This document shows positions 25,869 through 34,785 of a stretch of DNA of 64,000 bases, in pieces (positions within the stretch are counted from its first letter, which is position 1; every line of letters starts with the position of its first letter). Below the pieces are notes generated by a model. The model searched no databases. It was not told the origin of the DNA and worked only from the letters and a program-made list of their open reading frames with translations. The position numbers and the translations under genes are program-made. Location: contig NZ_CP019426.1 in NCBI RefSeq assembly GCF_009834515.1, positions 3,275,501 to 3,339,500 on the forward strand, written 5' to 3'. The DNA comes from Pseudomonas sp. R84. GTDB lineage: Bacteria > Pseudomonadota > Gammaproteobacteria > Pseudomonadales > Pseudomonadaceae.

Positions 25869-28800
25869 ATGTTTCATCTGTTGCGCGGTGTTTTGCTAGT
25901 CAGTGTGCTTTTCGTAGTCGGTAGCGGGTCGTTGTGGGCAGCAGAGCCGCGCACTCTGCAGGTTTTCGGTCGATCAGACTGCAAGGAGGTGCAGGTCGAT
26001 CTGGGCAATGAAGACTGGAGTTGGCTACGGCAGAAACGCAGTCTCGTATTGGGATCGGCGCTTCCGGATTTCCCGCCTTATGTCATGACCGCCAGCGGTA
26101 CGCGTTACGAGGGAATTGCCGCCGACATCGCCTGCATTATCGGTCAGGCCCTGCATGTCGAAGTTACTGTCAAGGCATATCCCGACCGTCGCGATGCCAT
26201 GGCGGCGCTTGAACGCGGCGACATCGACATGTTGGGCAGCTCCAACAGTTTCGAGTTGATCGACGGCCTCGTCACGCTCAGCAAACCTTATGTCGAAGAC
26301 GTGCCGGCAATGTTCATGCGCGGCGATGATCGGCGACCGATGCCTGCCAATCTGGCCGGTTTGCGTATTGCGGTTGCCGACGATTACCTGCCATCCAGTC
26401 AGCTGCATGGCTTGTATCCCAACGCCGAGTTCGTACTCTTCCCATCCAACGAGTTGGCACTGGCTGCGCTGGCGTTTGGCAAAGTCGATCTGTTTCTGGG
26501 CGACACGGTGTCCAGCAACTATCTGATCAACCTCAACTACTTCAATTATGTGCGCCTGCACTCTTTCGTCAAAACGCAAACCAACGGTTTCAGCTTTGCC
26601 CTGCGCCGAGGTAATGATCAACTGCTGCGTCTGATCGACTCGGTCATCGAGTCGATGGGTGAGGGCAAGATAGCCGAAATCACCAAGCGCTGGTCCGGTG
26701 GCGGCGGGGCACTGACACCCAAACGTATCGATCTGACACCCGGCGAAGCACGCTGGCTTGAGCTGCACCCGGTCGCGCGGTTCGTCATCAATGACGATCA
26801 GGCGCCATTTGCGTTCTTTGATGGCGATGGCAATTTTGGCGGGATCGGCGCCGATCTGCTGGAACTGATTCAGCGGCGCACCGGTTTGCAGATCGATGTG
26901 AAGCGCACCGACAGTTTTTCCAGCTTGAGCACCCGCCTGCTGGATGGCAGCGCCGATATCTCGTTGCTGACGCCAACCGTCTCCCGTGAAGTCGGTATGC
27001 GTTTCACCCACCCGTTCCTCGCCAGTCCCTTTGTGATCGTTACCGCCAAGGACGCAGGCGCGCCTTCAAGCTTGCAGGAGCTACGCGGCAAGCGCGTCGC
27101 CGTTCCCGAGAGTTCGGCGGAGCGTGAGCTGCTCAAGGATTATCCCGACATTGAAATTGTCGACAGCGAAACAGTGCTGGGTGCGCTGGCTGACGTGAAG
27201 GATGGCCGAGCGGACGCGATGATTACCACGCTGCACGGTGCGCGCTACTACATCGCTCACATCTACAGTGACAGTTTGCGCATCTCCAACATCGTCGGCA
27301 TGAACAAGGGTTTCCTCGCCTTCGCCGCCCGACGTGCAGATACCGAACTGGTCAGCATTCTGAACAAGGCTCTGCTGAGCATTCCACCAGACGAGCTGGA
27401 CGTGATTCTCAACCGTTGGCGTCCCATTGCTGCGTTCTCGGGTTTATCGTGGCGCGATTACAAGGTATTGATCTACCAGATCAGCGCTGGCGCTTTCTTG
27501 ATTATCCTCGGGTCGCTGGCGTGGAATTTCTATATCCGCCGGCAGATCCGCGAGCGCAGTCGGGCAGAGCGCTTGCTCGGCGATCAACTGAAGTTCATGG
27601 GGGCGCTGATCAACGGCACGCCGCATCCCATTTACGTTCGCGATCGGGAAGGTCGGCTTGTCACCTGCAATAACAATTATCTGCAGACGTTTGGCCTGTT
27701 GGAAAAGGACGTGATTGGCAAGACCGTGCTCGAAAGCGGCAAGCGCAATCGCCAGGAAGCGTTGCAATTTCACGATGACTATCTGCGCGTCATCGAGCGG
27801 GACGAACCTTACGAGGTGGATCGCACACTGCATGTCGGTGATACGCGGCTGATCATTTATCACTGGATCCAGCCGTATCACGACACGACGGGGGAAGTCA
27901 GAGGCGTGATCTGCGGCTGGATCGACATCAGCGAACGCCGCGAACTGATCGAGGAGTTGCGTTCGGCGAAAGAACTGGCCGATGAGTCGAGCCGTGCCAA
28001 AACCACGTTCCTGGCGACCATGAGCCACGAGATCCGTACGCCGATGAGTGCTGTGATCGGCATGCTCGAACTCACTCTCAAGCGTGCCGAGCAGGGCCAC
28101 TTCGATCGACCGGCGATTGAAGTGGCCTACGACTCGGCGAAAGGCCTGCTGGAGCTGATCGGCGATATCCTCGATGTGGTTCGCATCGAGTCTGGGCATG
28201 TCAGTCTTTCGCCGAAACGTGCCAACCTGCGCGAGCTGGTCGAATCCGTGGCGCGAGTGTTCGACGGCCTGGCCAGGCAGAAGAGTCTGATATTGAAGCT
28301 CGACATCGACGCCACTGTCGGCTGTGACGTACTGGTTGATCCGATGCGCTTCCAGCAGGTGCTCTCGAACCTGGTGGGCAACGCCATCAAGTTTACCGAT
28401 ACCGGGCATGTCAGCGTCTCGATTCGCGGCCAACGCCTTGCTGACGAACGTTTGCAAGTCGACCTCAAAGTCGAAGACACCGGCATCGGTATTTCCAGTG
28501 CTGATCTGCAGAACCTGTTCCAGCCGTTTTCGCAAGCCAATCACGGTCCCTCGAACCGGGGCGGCACCGGTCTGGGATTGGCGATTTCACGTTCGTTGTG
28601 CGAGTTGATGGGCGGGCGGCTGAACATCACCAGTACGCTGGGCAAAGGCACCTGCCTGGAAGTGTCGCTGTTCTTCAATATCCTCAGTCCGCTCGGCGGC
28701 AAGGTGCTGCCTGTTTCGGTTGTCCAGGACAAGCCAGTGCCGACGCTGCGGATTCTGGTAGTGGACGACCAGAGCGCCAACCGTTTGTTGCTGACGCAGC

Positions 28801-29501
28801 AGCTCAGTTTTCTTGGCCAGGCGGTGCGTGATGCTGCCGATGGTGCCCAGGCATTGGCGTTGTGGCGCTCGGAGCCGTTCGACATTGTGATCACGGACTG
28901 CAACATGCCGGTCATGAACGGCTATGAACTGGCCCGCACCATTCGCCAGGACGAACGCGGTAGTGGTGAAGCGCCGTGTATCGTGCTGGGCTTCACAGCC
29001 AACGCGCAGCCGGAAGAAAAAGTGAAATGCCGAGAGGCGGGGATGGATGACTGTCTGTTCAAACCGATCAGCCTCAGCACCTTGTCGACCCTGCTTGCCG
29101 GCTGGGAAAAGAACGTCGAAACCGAGCCAGTGGAAAGCCCGCCTGCGGCGGGTATCAAGGAGCTGGGATCGATTCGCGAGCGTCTGAACGAGCTCACCGG
29201 AGGCGATCTCGACATGATGAAAGAACTGCTGCGCGAGGCGCTGTCGAGTTGTGAGAAGGATCTGGAGGAACTGCATTCGCTGATACCCGAAAGCGATCCC
29301 GGGCTGTTGGCTGACCTGGCACATCGGATCAAGGGCGCGGCGCGCATCGTCGCCGAGCATCAGGTCATTGAGGCGTGTAACGAGCTTGAGGCCGAGTGCG
29401 AAGCGCCGGTCATCGATCCACTGGATATCAATCGCAGCGCGTTGAAGCTGGAGCATGCACAGGCTGATCTGATCAAGAAAATCAAACGGGTCGAGCTGTA
29501 A
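25869..29501 (+). CDS. Unorthodox hybrid sensor kinase with two periplasmic SBP domains (RocS/EvgS-like)
   Basis: 1210 residues. Order: signal peptide, two SBP_bac_3 periplasmic domains (about 50-280 and 295-530), one transmembrane helix near 540 (VLIYQISAGAFLIILGSLAW), a PAS domain (LINGTPHPIYVRDREG), HisKA with His720 in MSHEIRTPMS, HATPase (NLVGNAIKFTD, DTGIGIS, GGTGLGLAIS), a receiver with phospho-acceptor Asp1010, and a C-terminal Hpt with His1152 (AHRIKGAA). All phosphorelay residues are intact. It senses a periplasmic small molecule, unknown here, and should feed the RocR- and RocA-like regulators upstream. It is one operon with the response regulator. Confidence 0.95.
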   Translation: MFHLLRGVLLVSVLFVVGSGSLWAAEPRTLQVFGRSDCKEVQVDLGNEDWSWLRQKRSLVLGSALPDFPPYVMTASGTRYEGIAADIACIIGQALHVEVTVKAYPDRRDAMAALERGDIDMLGSSNSFELIDGLVTLSKPYVEDVPAMFMRGDDRRPMPANLAGLRIAVADDYLPSSQLHGLYPNAEFVLFPSNELALAALAFGKVDLFLGDTVSSNYLINLNYFNYVRLHSFVKTQTNGFSFALRRGNDQLLRLIDSVIESMGEGKIAEITKRWSGGGGALTPKRIDLTPGEARWLELHPVARFVINDDQAPFAFFDGDGNFGGIGADLLELIQRRTGLQIDVKRTDSFSSLSTRLLDGSADISLLTPTVSREVGMRFTHPFLASPFVIVTAKDAGAPSSLQELRGKRVAVPESSAERELLKDYPDIEIVDSETVLGALADVKDGRADAMITTLHGARYYIAHIYSDSLRISNIVGMNKGFLAFAARRADTELVSILNKALLSIPPDELDVILNRWRPIAAFSGLSWRDYKVLIYQISAGAFLIILGSLAWNFYIRRQIRERSRAERLLGDQLKFMGALINGTPHPIYVRDREGRLVTCNNNYLQTFGLLEKDVIGKTVLESGKRNRQEALQFHDDYLRVIERDEPYEVDRTLHVGDTRLIIYHWIQPYHDTTGEVRGVICGWIDISERRELIEELRSAKELADESSRAKTTFLATMSHEIRTPMSAVIGMLELTLKRAEQGHFDRPAIEVAYDSAKGLLELIGDILDVVRIESGHVSLSPKRANLRELVESVARVFDGLARQKSLILKLDIDATVGCDVLVDPMRFQQVLSNLVGNAIKFTDTGHVSVSIRGQRLADERLQVDLKVEDTGIGISSADLQNLFQPFSQANHGPSNRGGTGLGLAISRSLCELMGGRLNITSTLGKGTCLEVSLFFNILSPLGGKVLPVSVVQDKPVPTLRILVVDDQSANRLLLTQQLSFLGQAVRDAADGAQALALWRSEPFDIVITDCNMPVMNGYELARTIRQDERGSGEAPCIVLGFTANAQPEEKVKCREAGMDDCLFKPISLSTLSTLLAGWEKNVETEPVESPPAAGIKELGSIRERLNELTGGDLDMMKELLREALSSCEKDLEELHSLIPESDPGLLADLAHRIKGAARIVAEHQVIEACNELEAECEAPVIDPLDINRSALKLEHAQADLIKKIKRVEL

Positions 29502-29605
29502 CCGTATTGGCGCAGGGCTCTGCTGACTGGCCTTGCATTGAAGGGGGATGCTAAAGATCATTTTGCAACGGGCGATACCTTGGTTAATAACCATGGAGTT
29601 TCGCG

Positions 29606-29989
29606 ATGATCATTCGACGTCCTTTATTGATTGCCTGTCTCTGCCTGCTGGGTTTTGACACCGTCAGCGCGGCCCAGTCTGCACCCGTCAGCGGAGTGAT
29701 TCGCTTCAGCGGACAGATCGTCGAGGCAAGTTGCATGGCGAGTGGCGCCAGCCGTGCTTCTGCTTCTGTCGAGCTGCTTGATTGTCCGCAGGCGAGCACT
29801 GGTCAGATGTTCTCGGTGACCAACGTCAGTGCGACAGGGCGGGGTGAGCCGCGCCAGCAAGTGTTCGTGAGGATGATTGCCGATACCCACGAGCAGGAAA
29901 AATATTACGACCAGCGTTTGCTGCTCACGGACAACAAGGGCCATCAGATAACGACTGGCAATTACGTCGTGACGCTGACGCTGCCTTGA
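29606..29989 (+). CDS. Minor fimbrial subunit (type 1 pilin-like)
   Basis: 127 residues, shorter than FimA. The signal peptide is MIIRRPLLIACLCLLGFDTVSAAQ. The mature part starts APVSGVIRFSGQIVEASC, the standard pilin A strand leading to the first Cys, with a second Cys in VELLDCPQ and a C-terminal strand NYVVTLTLP. It lies 104 bp downstream of the sensor kinase gene and apart from the pilin-chaperone-usher operon it must use. A role as a minor or terminating subunit is inferred. Confidence 0.82.
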   Translation: MIIRRPLLIACLCLLGFDTVSAAQSAPVSGVIRFSGQIVEASCMASGASRASASVELLDCPQASTGQMFSVTNVSATGRGEPRQQVFVRMIADTHEQEKYYDQRLLLTDNKGHQITTGNYVVTLTLP

Positions 29990-30012
29990 TGGACTGAGAA
30001 AGAATGAGTTTG

Positions 30013-30048
30013 CGCCTCTTGTTTCAAGGTTACTGACAACAAGGGGCG
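30013..30048 (+). terminator. Stem-loop after the minor pilin gene
   Basis: An 11-bp stem (30013-30023 with 30038-30048, one G-U pair) closes a 14-nt loop, 24 bp past the pilin stop. The following bases (TTAATAATGAG) are only weakly T-rich. A second short stem (CCCGC-TAGC-GCGGG) lies at 30160-30173. Confidence 0.45.
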
Positions 30049-30054
30049 TTAATA

Positions 30055-30070
30055 ATGAGAATTGTCTGGT
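30055..30070. promoter_or_regulatory. RcsB-box-like motif, site 3 (upstream of receiver-like gene)
   Basis: ATGAGAATTGTCTGGT, 15 of 16 bases identical to site 6 at 33288-33303. It lies 229 bp upstream of the receiver-like gene start. Confidence 0.45.
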
Positions 30071-30219
30071 TCGTACACAACCGTCCCGCGCTTCTGGCAT
30101 TGCGCCGCTCGCCACCGTTGCAAACCCCCTCCCTCCAAAGACTTTGAACCAGGCCGGGCCCCGCTAGCGCGGGCTTGTCATCAAGGTGTGGTTTTCGTTC
30201 AGCGATCCCCGTGGTCATT

Positions 30220-30235
30220 TTGAGACAAGTCTCAT
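30220..30235. promoter_or_regulatory. RcsB-box-like motif, site 4 (upstream of receiver-like gene)
   Basis: TTGAGACAAGTCTCAT contains the perfect dyad TGAGAC-AA-GTCTCA (30221-30234), 64 bp upstream of the receiver-like gene start. The 309-bp region 29990-30298 holds this site, site 3 and two stem-loops, but no gene. Confidence 0.55.
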
Positions 30236-30298
30236 ATCGGACAGGTTGGCCCTTGGTTATTTTCTTGAAAGGAAGAATGGAGCTGCCAAAGGTGTCCG

Positions 30299-30760
30299 AT
30301 GTTTCTTGAAAATAACCGAAGTCGATCCTTGCGGATCCTGATCGCCGATAACGACGTGCGTAGAGGTCTGTCGATTGAACAACAGTTCAACAAGCTGGGC
30401 TGTCTCAGCGTAGTGAATGTCTGTACTTATCGTGACCTGAGAGTACTGACGTATTACTGCCCCCAACGGCTAAGCCTGGTCGTCGTCAATGCTGAGTTGC
30501 TCAACGAGATGGCGATGGATCCGCTCGATTTTTTTGGGGAAAACCCGCTGATTCGTCACCTGCTGATTTTCAACCCCAGTGATGATCATCAGTGGTCGAA
30601 GACCTTCTTCAACCCGCATCCGCAACGCTGGATGCGTCTGGTCTCGAAAATCAATCTGCCGCGATTGGCGGATTTTCTGATGCTGGCCGACCCGACGCTC
30701 AAGGAACTGGCGGAGCCGGCCTCATCCGATTCCACGCTTCCTTCAGGTGCAAACCGCTAG
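30299..30760 (+). CDS. Receiver-like protein lacking the phospho-acceptor Asp
   Basis: 153 residues. The N-terminal part follows the CheY fold: LRILIADNDVRRGLSIEQQF with Asp17 and Asp19 in the acidic pocket. The strand that should end in Asp reads LSLVVVNAELL, placing Asn64 at the phosphorylation position. The C-terminal third is divergent. It would be a phosphorylation-independent pseudo-receiver, possibly a partner or decoy in the neighbouring Roc-like relay. AAGGTG forms the ribosome site. Two RcsB-box-like motifs precede it. Confidence 0.72.
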   Translation: MFLENNRSRSLRILIADNDVRRGLSIEQQFNKLGCLSVVNVCTYRDLRVLTYYCPQRLSLVVVNAELLNEMAMDPLDFFGENPLIRHLLIFNPSDDHQWSKTFFNPHPQRWMRLVSKINLPRLADFLMLADPTLKELAEPASSDSTLPSGANR

Positions 30761-30875
30761 CTGTTGCGCCTTCGCGCGGTAATCCGCTTGTGCTTTGAGG
30801 TGCTATTGCCCAGCGCCTGCTGTGCTGCCCACTCGTTTGCCCCATTGTCTTGAATACACTCTAAGGTAAGGCATC

Positions 30876-32504
30876 ATGCTGCTTCGTAAACTCAATCTCG
30901 CGCCGCGTTCGGCGCTGTGTTTTGGCTTGTTCTGTCTCATGATTATCGCGATCGGACTGATCGCCTTGCAGCAAGTCGACTTGCTCAACAAGGCAGAGAC
31001 CTATGTCGAGACGACCATCGTGCCAAGCATCAAGCTGCTCGGACAACTGGATCGTGAACTCATCGAAATCAAGGGTAATAACGCCCGCCTGCGCAACCCT
31101 ATCGAAACCCCTGAGCGCAAGGCTCAGGCTCTGATGGACATTCAGCAGTCGCGTCAGCTCATCAAAAATCATCAGCGAGCACTCATTGATCTGCTGGCAA
31201 CTGACGCTGGGCGTGAGGCCTTCGAGGCGTTCGCCAAAGCACAACAAGTCAATGATCAGGCGCAGGACCAATACCTTGAAACCGTGGCAAAAGGGCAGCT
31301 TGAAGCGGCCATTGCGCTGTCAAAGAATCAGATGCGTGCCGCCTCGGACGGCGTGCAGGTCGCGCTCAAAAAGCTGATTGCTCTCAACGAGATCGAAGCA
31401 TATGAAGCGGGCAAGCAGGCCGACAATGTCTACGAACACACGCTATTGATCGTCAGTGTGTTCATTGTCATTGCCATCGGTGCTTCCTTGGCCCTGGCGG
31501 TGTTGTACACGCGCAGCCTGACGGTGCCGATTGCAGGCTCGCTGAGGGTAGCGGAATGCATCGCTGCCAACGATTTGAGCGAAACCATCGCGCTGGATGG
31601 TTCCGATGAGGCGGCGCAGATGCTGTCGTCACTGGCGGCGATGCAAACCAGTTTGCGTGATGCGCTGATCATGATCCGTGACTCGTCCACGCAGTTGGCC
31701 GAAACCTCGGAAGTCATGCACGGCGTCACCGAAGATATCTCGCGTATCACTCAGCGTCAGAGCCATGAAATCGAAATGGCCGCCACGGCCGTGACGCAAA
31801 TGAGTGCCGCGGTGGAACAGGTTGCGGACAACGCCGCATCGACCTCGCAACTGACGTCGGAATCAAGCGCCGCAGCCATCGCCGGTAAAACCCGGGTCAG
31901 CGAAACGGTTGCGGCAATTAACCTGATGGTTTCCAGCGTGCATAGCACCTCGGCAGAAGTGCAGGCGCTTTCTACGATGGCGAGCGATATCAGCAGCGTG
32001 CTGGACGTCATCCGAGAAGTCGCCGAACAAACCAATCTGCTTGCCTTGAACGCAGCGATCGAAGCTGCGCGGGCGGGGGAGGCGGGCCGTGGCTTTGCCG
32101 TGGTCGCAGATGAGGTGAGAGGGCTGGCCCAGCGTACGCAGAAATCGACCGAAGACATCGAGTCCATGGTCAGCTCCATTCAATCGGGCACCAGCAGGGC
32201 GGTTTCTTCCATGAGCCACACCCGCTCTCAGGCCGAAAGAACGCTCGAGATGGCCAATATCGCCGGCGAAGTGCTGACCGACATCACTGGCTCTCTGAAT
32301 CTTATCAATGAACGAAACCTGCTGATGGCGACCGCTGCCGAAGAGCAGGCTCAGGTTGCGCGCGAAGTGGATCGCAGCCTGATCAGCATTCGCGACCTGT
32401 CTTGCGAAACCGCAGAAGGCTCGAAACAGACGGCGGTTGCATCGGCGGAGCTCTCGCAGTTAGCGGCGTCGCTGAACAAATTGACCAAGGAATTCAAGCT
32501 CTGA
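30876..32504 (+). CDS. Methyl-accepting chemotaxis protein with 4HB sensor domain
   Basis: 542 residues. TM1 ([21 protein letters not shown]), a periplasmic four-helix-bundle sensor of about 155 residues with no Cys, TM2 ([23 protein letters not shown]), HAMP, then the cytoplasmic signalling tip [39 protein letters not shown]. Length and order fit 4HB_MCP receptors of Pseudomonas. No C-terminal CheR-binding pentapeptide is present (it ends LTKEFKL). The ligand is unknown. It is followed by a strong terminator. Confidence 0.95.
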   Translation: MLLRKLNLAPRSALCFGLFCLMIIAIGLIALQQVDLLNKAETYVETTIVPSIKLLGQLDRELIEIKGNNARLRNPIETPERKAQALMDIQQSRQLIKNHQRALIDLLATDAGREAFEAFAKAQQVNDQAQDQYLETVAKGQLEAAIALSKNQMRAASDGVQVALKKLIALNEIEAYEAGKQADNVYEHTLLIVSVFIVIAIGASLALAVLYTRSLTVPIAGSLRVAECIAANDLSETIALDGSDEAAQMLSSLAAMQTSLRDALIMIRDSSTQLAETSEVMHGVTEDISRITQRQSHEIEMAATAVTQMSAAVEQVADNAASTSQLTSESSAAAIAGKTRVSETVAAINLMVSSVHSTSAEVQALSTMASDISSVLDVIREVAEQTNLLALNAAIEAARAGEAGRGFAVVADEVRGLAQRTQKSTEDIESMVSSIQSGTSRAVSSMSHTRSQAERTLEMANIAGEVLTDITGSLNLINERNLLMATAAEEQAQVAREVDRSLISIRDLSCETAEGSKQTAVASAELSQLAASLNKLTKEFKL

Positions 32505-32514
32505 CTGTGAGCAT

Positions 32515-32540
32515 AAAGCCCTGGTTGCCAGGGCTTTTTT
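32515..32540. terminator. Bidirectional terminator between chemoreceptor gene and coiled-coil gene
   Basis: Stem AAAGCCCTGG / CCAGGGCTTT (10 bp, perfect), loop TTG, then six T on the plus strand. It lies 10 bp after the chemoreceptor stop and next to the convergent gene's stop at 32542. Confidence 0.88.
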
Positions 32541-32541
32541 A

Positions 32542-33123
32542 TCAGTGCTTGATCGGTGAAGTGAAGTCTTGCGCATCGGGTGCAGAATTCTGAGCTGGCG
32601 ATGCGGTTTGTGCCGTCAGTTGTTCAATGCAGGTGGCGAGTTGTTTTTCATAGCTTTCAAGCACGGCTTCGGCTTCAGCTTCGCGCTCATCACGCAAGCG
32701 AAAGAAGTCGTCGCGACTGAGCTGATCCGCTACAAGGCGGATATTTTGCTCGATGATCGCGCACAGAGAATCTTCGTCCTCTAACGCGGCGCTGGTTTGC
32801 GCCGCGCGTTGAGTGTTTTCGAGCTCCGTCTTTGCCGCCTCGGCGGCCTTCACTTGTTCCTTCGTGGTAAGCAGGTCGGTTTCCAGGGCTTGCTTCTGTT
32901 CTGCCAGACGCTTGAGTTCTGCGCTCATTGACTGGATAGCATCGGCGCGGTGGGTGAGCTGGACCTCCTGTTGTTGCACCACAGCCTTCAGTGGAAACAG
33001 TTCATTGAGCTGGTAACCGGCGACCACAGTCATGGCGATCAGCGCCAGTGCCAGAATCGTCAGGCAGTAGATGGCGGCGTTGCTCTGGGGTTTTGGACTA
33101 TTGAGGGTATCGAGGGCTCTCAC
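32542..33123 (-). CDS. Membrane-anchored coiled-coil hypothetical protein
   Basis: 193 residues. One N-terminal membrane helix (AIYCLTILALALIAMTVVAGYQL) is followed by a long heptad-rich, Glu/Gln/Ala-rich helix (about 45-175). Two Cys (CAIIEQN and ATCIEQ) lie in the probably periplasmic part. No named family recognised. It is convergent with the chemoreceptor gene and divergent from the adhesin gene, sharing with the latter the intergenic region that carries two RcsB-box-like motifs. A role in the attachment island is suggested by position only. Confidence 0.7.
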   Translation of the reverse strand: MRALDTLNSPKPQSNAAIYCLTILALALIAMTVVAGYQLNELFPLKAVVQQQEVQLTHRADAIQSMSAELKRLAEQKQALETDLLTTKEQVKAAEAAKTELENTQRAAQTSAALEDEDSLCAIIEQNIRLVADQLSRDDFFRLRDEREAEAEAVLESYEKQLATCIEQLTAQTASPAQNSAPDAQDFTSPIKH

Positions 33124-33178
33124 GGAATCGTTTCTCCTATCACGAGCGGCCAGTGTAATGGCCGAGTTCCGTTGCGCC

Positions 33179-33196
33179 TTTAAGACGAGTCTTAAA
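33179..33196. promoter_or_regulatory. RcsB-box-like motif, site 5 (coiled-coil/adhesin intergenic), perfect 18-bp palindrome
   Basis: TTTAAGAC-GA-GTCTTAAA, perfectly symmetric. It lies 55 bp from the start of the minus-strand coiled-coil gene and 252 bp from the adhesin start. Confidence 0.6.
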
Positions 33197-33287
33197 TTGG
33201 GTGTTGGTTATTTGCGCTGGTAAAGGAGGTGTTCAACAACGCGTCCTTTTTATAGGTTTAAAGATTTAGTTAGTTGACTATAAATCC

Positions 33288-33303
33288 ATGAGAATTGTCT
33301 GAT
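33288..33303. promoter_or_regulatory. RcsB-box-like motif, site 6 (upstream of adhesin gene)
   Basis: ATGAGAATTGTCTGAT, almost identical to site 3. It lies 145 bp upstream of the adhesin start. The 325-bp region 33124-33448 is AT-rich and contains these two sites but no gene. Confidence 0.5.
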
Positions 33304-33448
33304 TGTTGAATAAATAAACTTTTTGCCCAAGTGCTATTTATTCATTATCTTCTCGCTCCGGTTGTGGTGATTTTGCTGCCGGTTGAATATTCGCACCATC
33401 GTCAATCATTCAGTTGTTTGCATGCAACGCAGAGTCAGAGAGAGTGTT

Positions 33449-34405
33449 ATGAAGTTATGCTATATATTAATTGTCGGGCTCTTGTATGTGCTGTCGTCAA
33501 ATGCAATGGCGGCGGTATGCGAGTTCTATCCCGACAACTCCAAGGGCAATGTCCACGTTGTCCTTCCGGCCACGATCTCGGTGCCGCAGGACACACCGAA
33601 CGGCACGGTTATCTATGAAAGCCCAATCGTGACCCTGGGAGCCATTCCCAGTTCGTTCAGGTGCTCTGCGGTACACAATGAAGGTGTGCGCAACTCTGTG
33701 GGTGTCACCCAATCAGGCGCGCAGATTTTTCCTGTTGGAAATACCGGGATCGGCTGGCAATGGATTCGACCACCCTCGGGTAAAGCATGGAAAGGCTTTC
33801 CGGGAGACAGCGACGTTGCTGGCGGTTGGGGTTGGAATGGCAGTGAGCACATCTTGCGGCTCGTAAAGACGGGCACTATTTCAGGGAGTGCGACGATACC
33901 CTCAGGCCAATTGGGAGTCTTTGTCGCCGCTGAAATCGAGCCTCTGGCAATGAATACAAATGGCACCAGGGTCGTCTCACAGTCTTGCGAAACACCTGAT
34001 GTGAAAGTTGATATGGGTAGTTATAACTTGAGCGATTTCCCGAAGAACGGTGCCTATGCCAAGGAGCAATACTTTTTTCTCAGTATGAAAAACTGTCCTG
34101 CCGGAATAAATAACTTCCGCTACTCCTTTTCGCCCACTGCGGGCAGCCCTGCGTGGGACGCTAATACTGGCATGGTAAATCTGAACAGTAGCTCCACTGC
34201 CAAAGGTTTGGCATTGCAGATGCGCTTCAGAGACGGGAAGCCACTCAAGCTGAATCAGAACTACATAACGAAAGCGCCTACATCGGAAGGCGGGAATGCA
34301 GCTGTAGACTTGCAAGCGCGCTTCGTGCGCATTGAACCCGCCAATTCACAAATGAGAGCGGGCAATGCCAATGCCGAAATTGCCTTTGTCGTTGAGTATC
34401 TATGA
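33449..34405 (+). CDS. Two-domain fimbrial adhesin / tip subunit
   Basis: 318 residues. The signal peptide is MKLCYILIVGLLYVLSSNAMAA. The mature protein has four Cys in two pairs: CEFY/RCSA in an N-terminal receptor-binding-like domain, and SCETP/NCPAG in a C-terminal pilin domain that ends IAFVVEYL with the chaperone-recognised beta strand. This layout is that of FimH-type tip adhesins, where no pilin N-terminal extension is needed. ATG at 33449 with a GAGAG site; the frame is open 66 bp upstream. Its last 6 bp overlap the convergent response-regulator gene. It is the only tip-adhesin candidate for the usher operon 11 kb away. Confidence 0.82.
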   Translation: MKLCYILIVGLLYVLSSNAMAAVCEFYPDNSKGNVHVVLPATISVPQDTPNGTVIYESPIVTLGAIPSSFRCSAVHNEGVRNSVGVTQSGAQIFPVGNTGIGWQWIRPPSGKAWKGFPGDSDVAGGWGWNGSEHILRLVKTGTISGSATIPSGQLGVFVAAEIEPLAMNTNGTRVVSQSCETPDVKVDMGSYNLSDFPKNGAYAKEQYFFLSMKNCPAGINNFRYSFSPTAGSPAWDANTGMVNLNSSSTAKGLALQMRFRDGKPLKLNQNYITKAPTSEGGNAAVDLQARFVRIEPANSQMRAGNANAEIAFVVEYL

Positions 34406-34762
34406 GGAGGCCAACAGCTTCTTCACCTCAGCCACAATCACTTCAATGTCGAAAGGCTTGGGCAGCACCACGTCAAACAGATCCGAGCGCTGCATGCCAA
34501 TGTGCGCCTGCGCTCCACTCATGAGAATGATCGGCAGGTGTTTGACGCAAGGCTGGGCACGCACGGCTTCGGCGAATTCGAGGCCGTCCATGACCGGCAT
34601 CATGAAGTCCGTGATGATCAGTGCTGGCCGTTCTCTCTCCAGCACTTCGAGGGCTTTCTTGCCATTGCTGGCCGTCACCGTCATGAAGCCTTCATCCTCC
34701 AGCGCAAAGCCAAGAATGTCAGCAATCAGATACTCGTCGTCGACTACCAGGATGGTGGTCAT
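34400..34762 (-). CDS. Single-domain response regulator (CheY-like)
   Basis: 120 residues, one receiver domain only. It has Asp8-Asp9, phospho-acceptor Asp52 (LIITDFMMPVMDG), the switch residue Ser in ILMSGAQ and the Lys in VLPKPFD. It has no output domain, so it acts by protein contact. It lies 23 bp downstream of a KaiC-like ATPase gene on the same strand, an operon pairing that suggests the two work together. Confidence 0.92.
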   Translation of the reverse strand: MTTILVVDDEYLIADILGFALEDEGFMTVTASNGKKALEVLERERPALIITDFMMPVMDGLEFAEAVRAQPCVKHLPIILMSGAQAHIGMQRSDLFDVVLPKPFDIEVIVAEVKKLLASS

Positions 34763-34785
34763 GTTATTTCAACCCGCTCGAAGAC

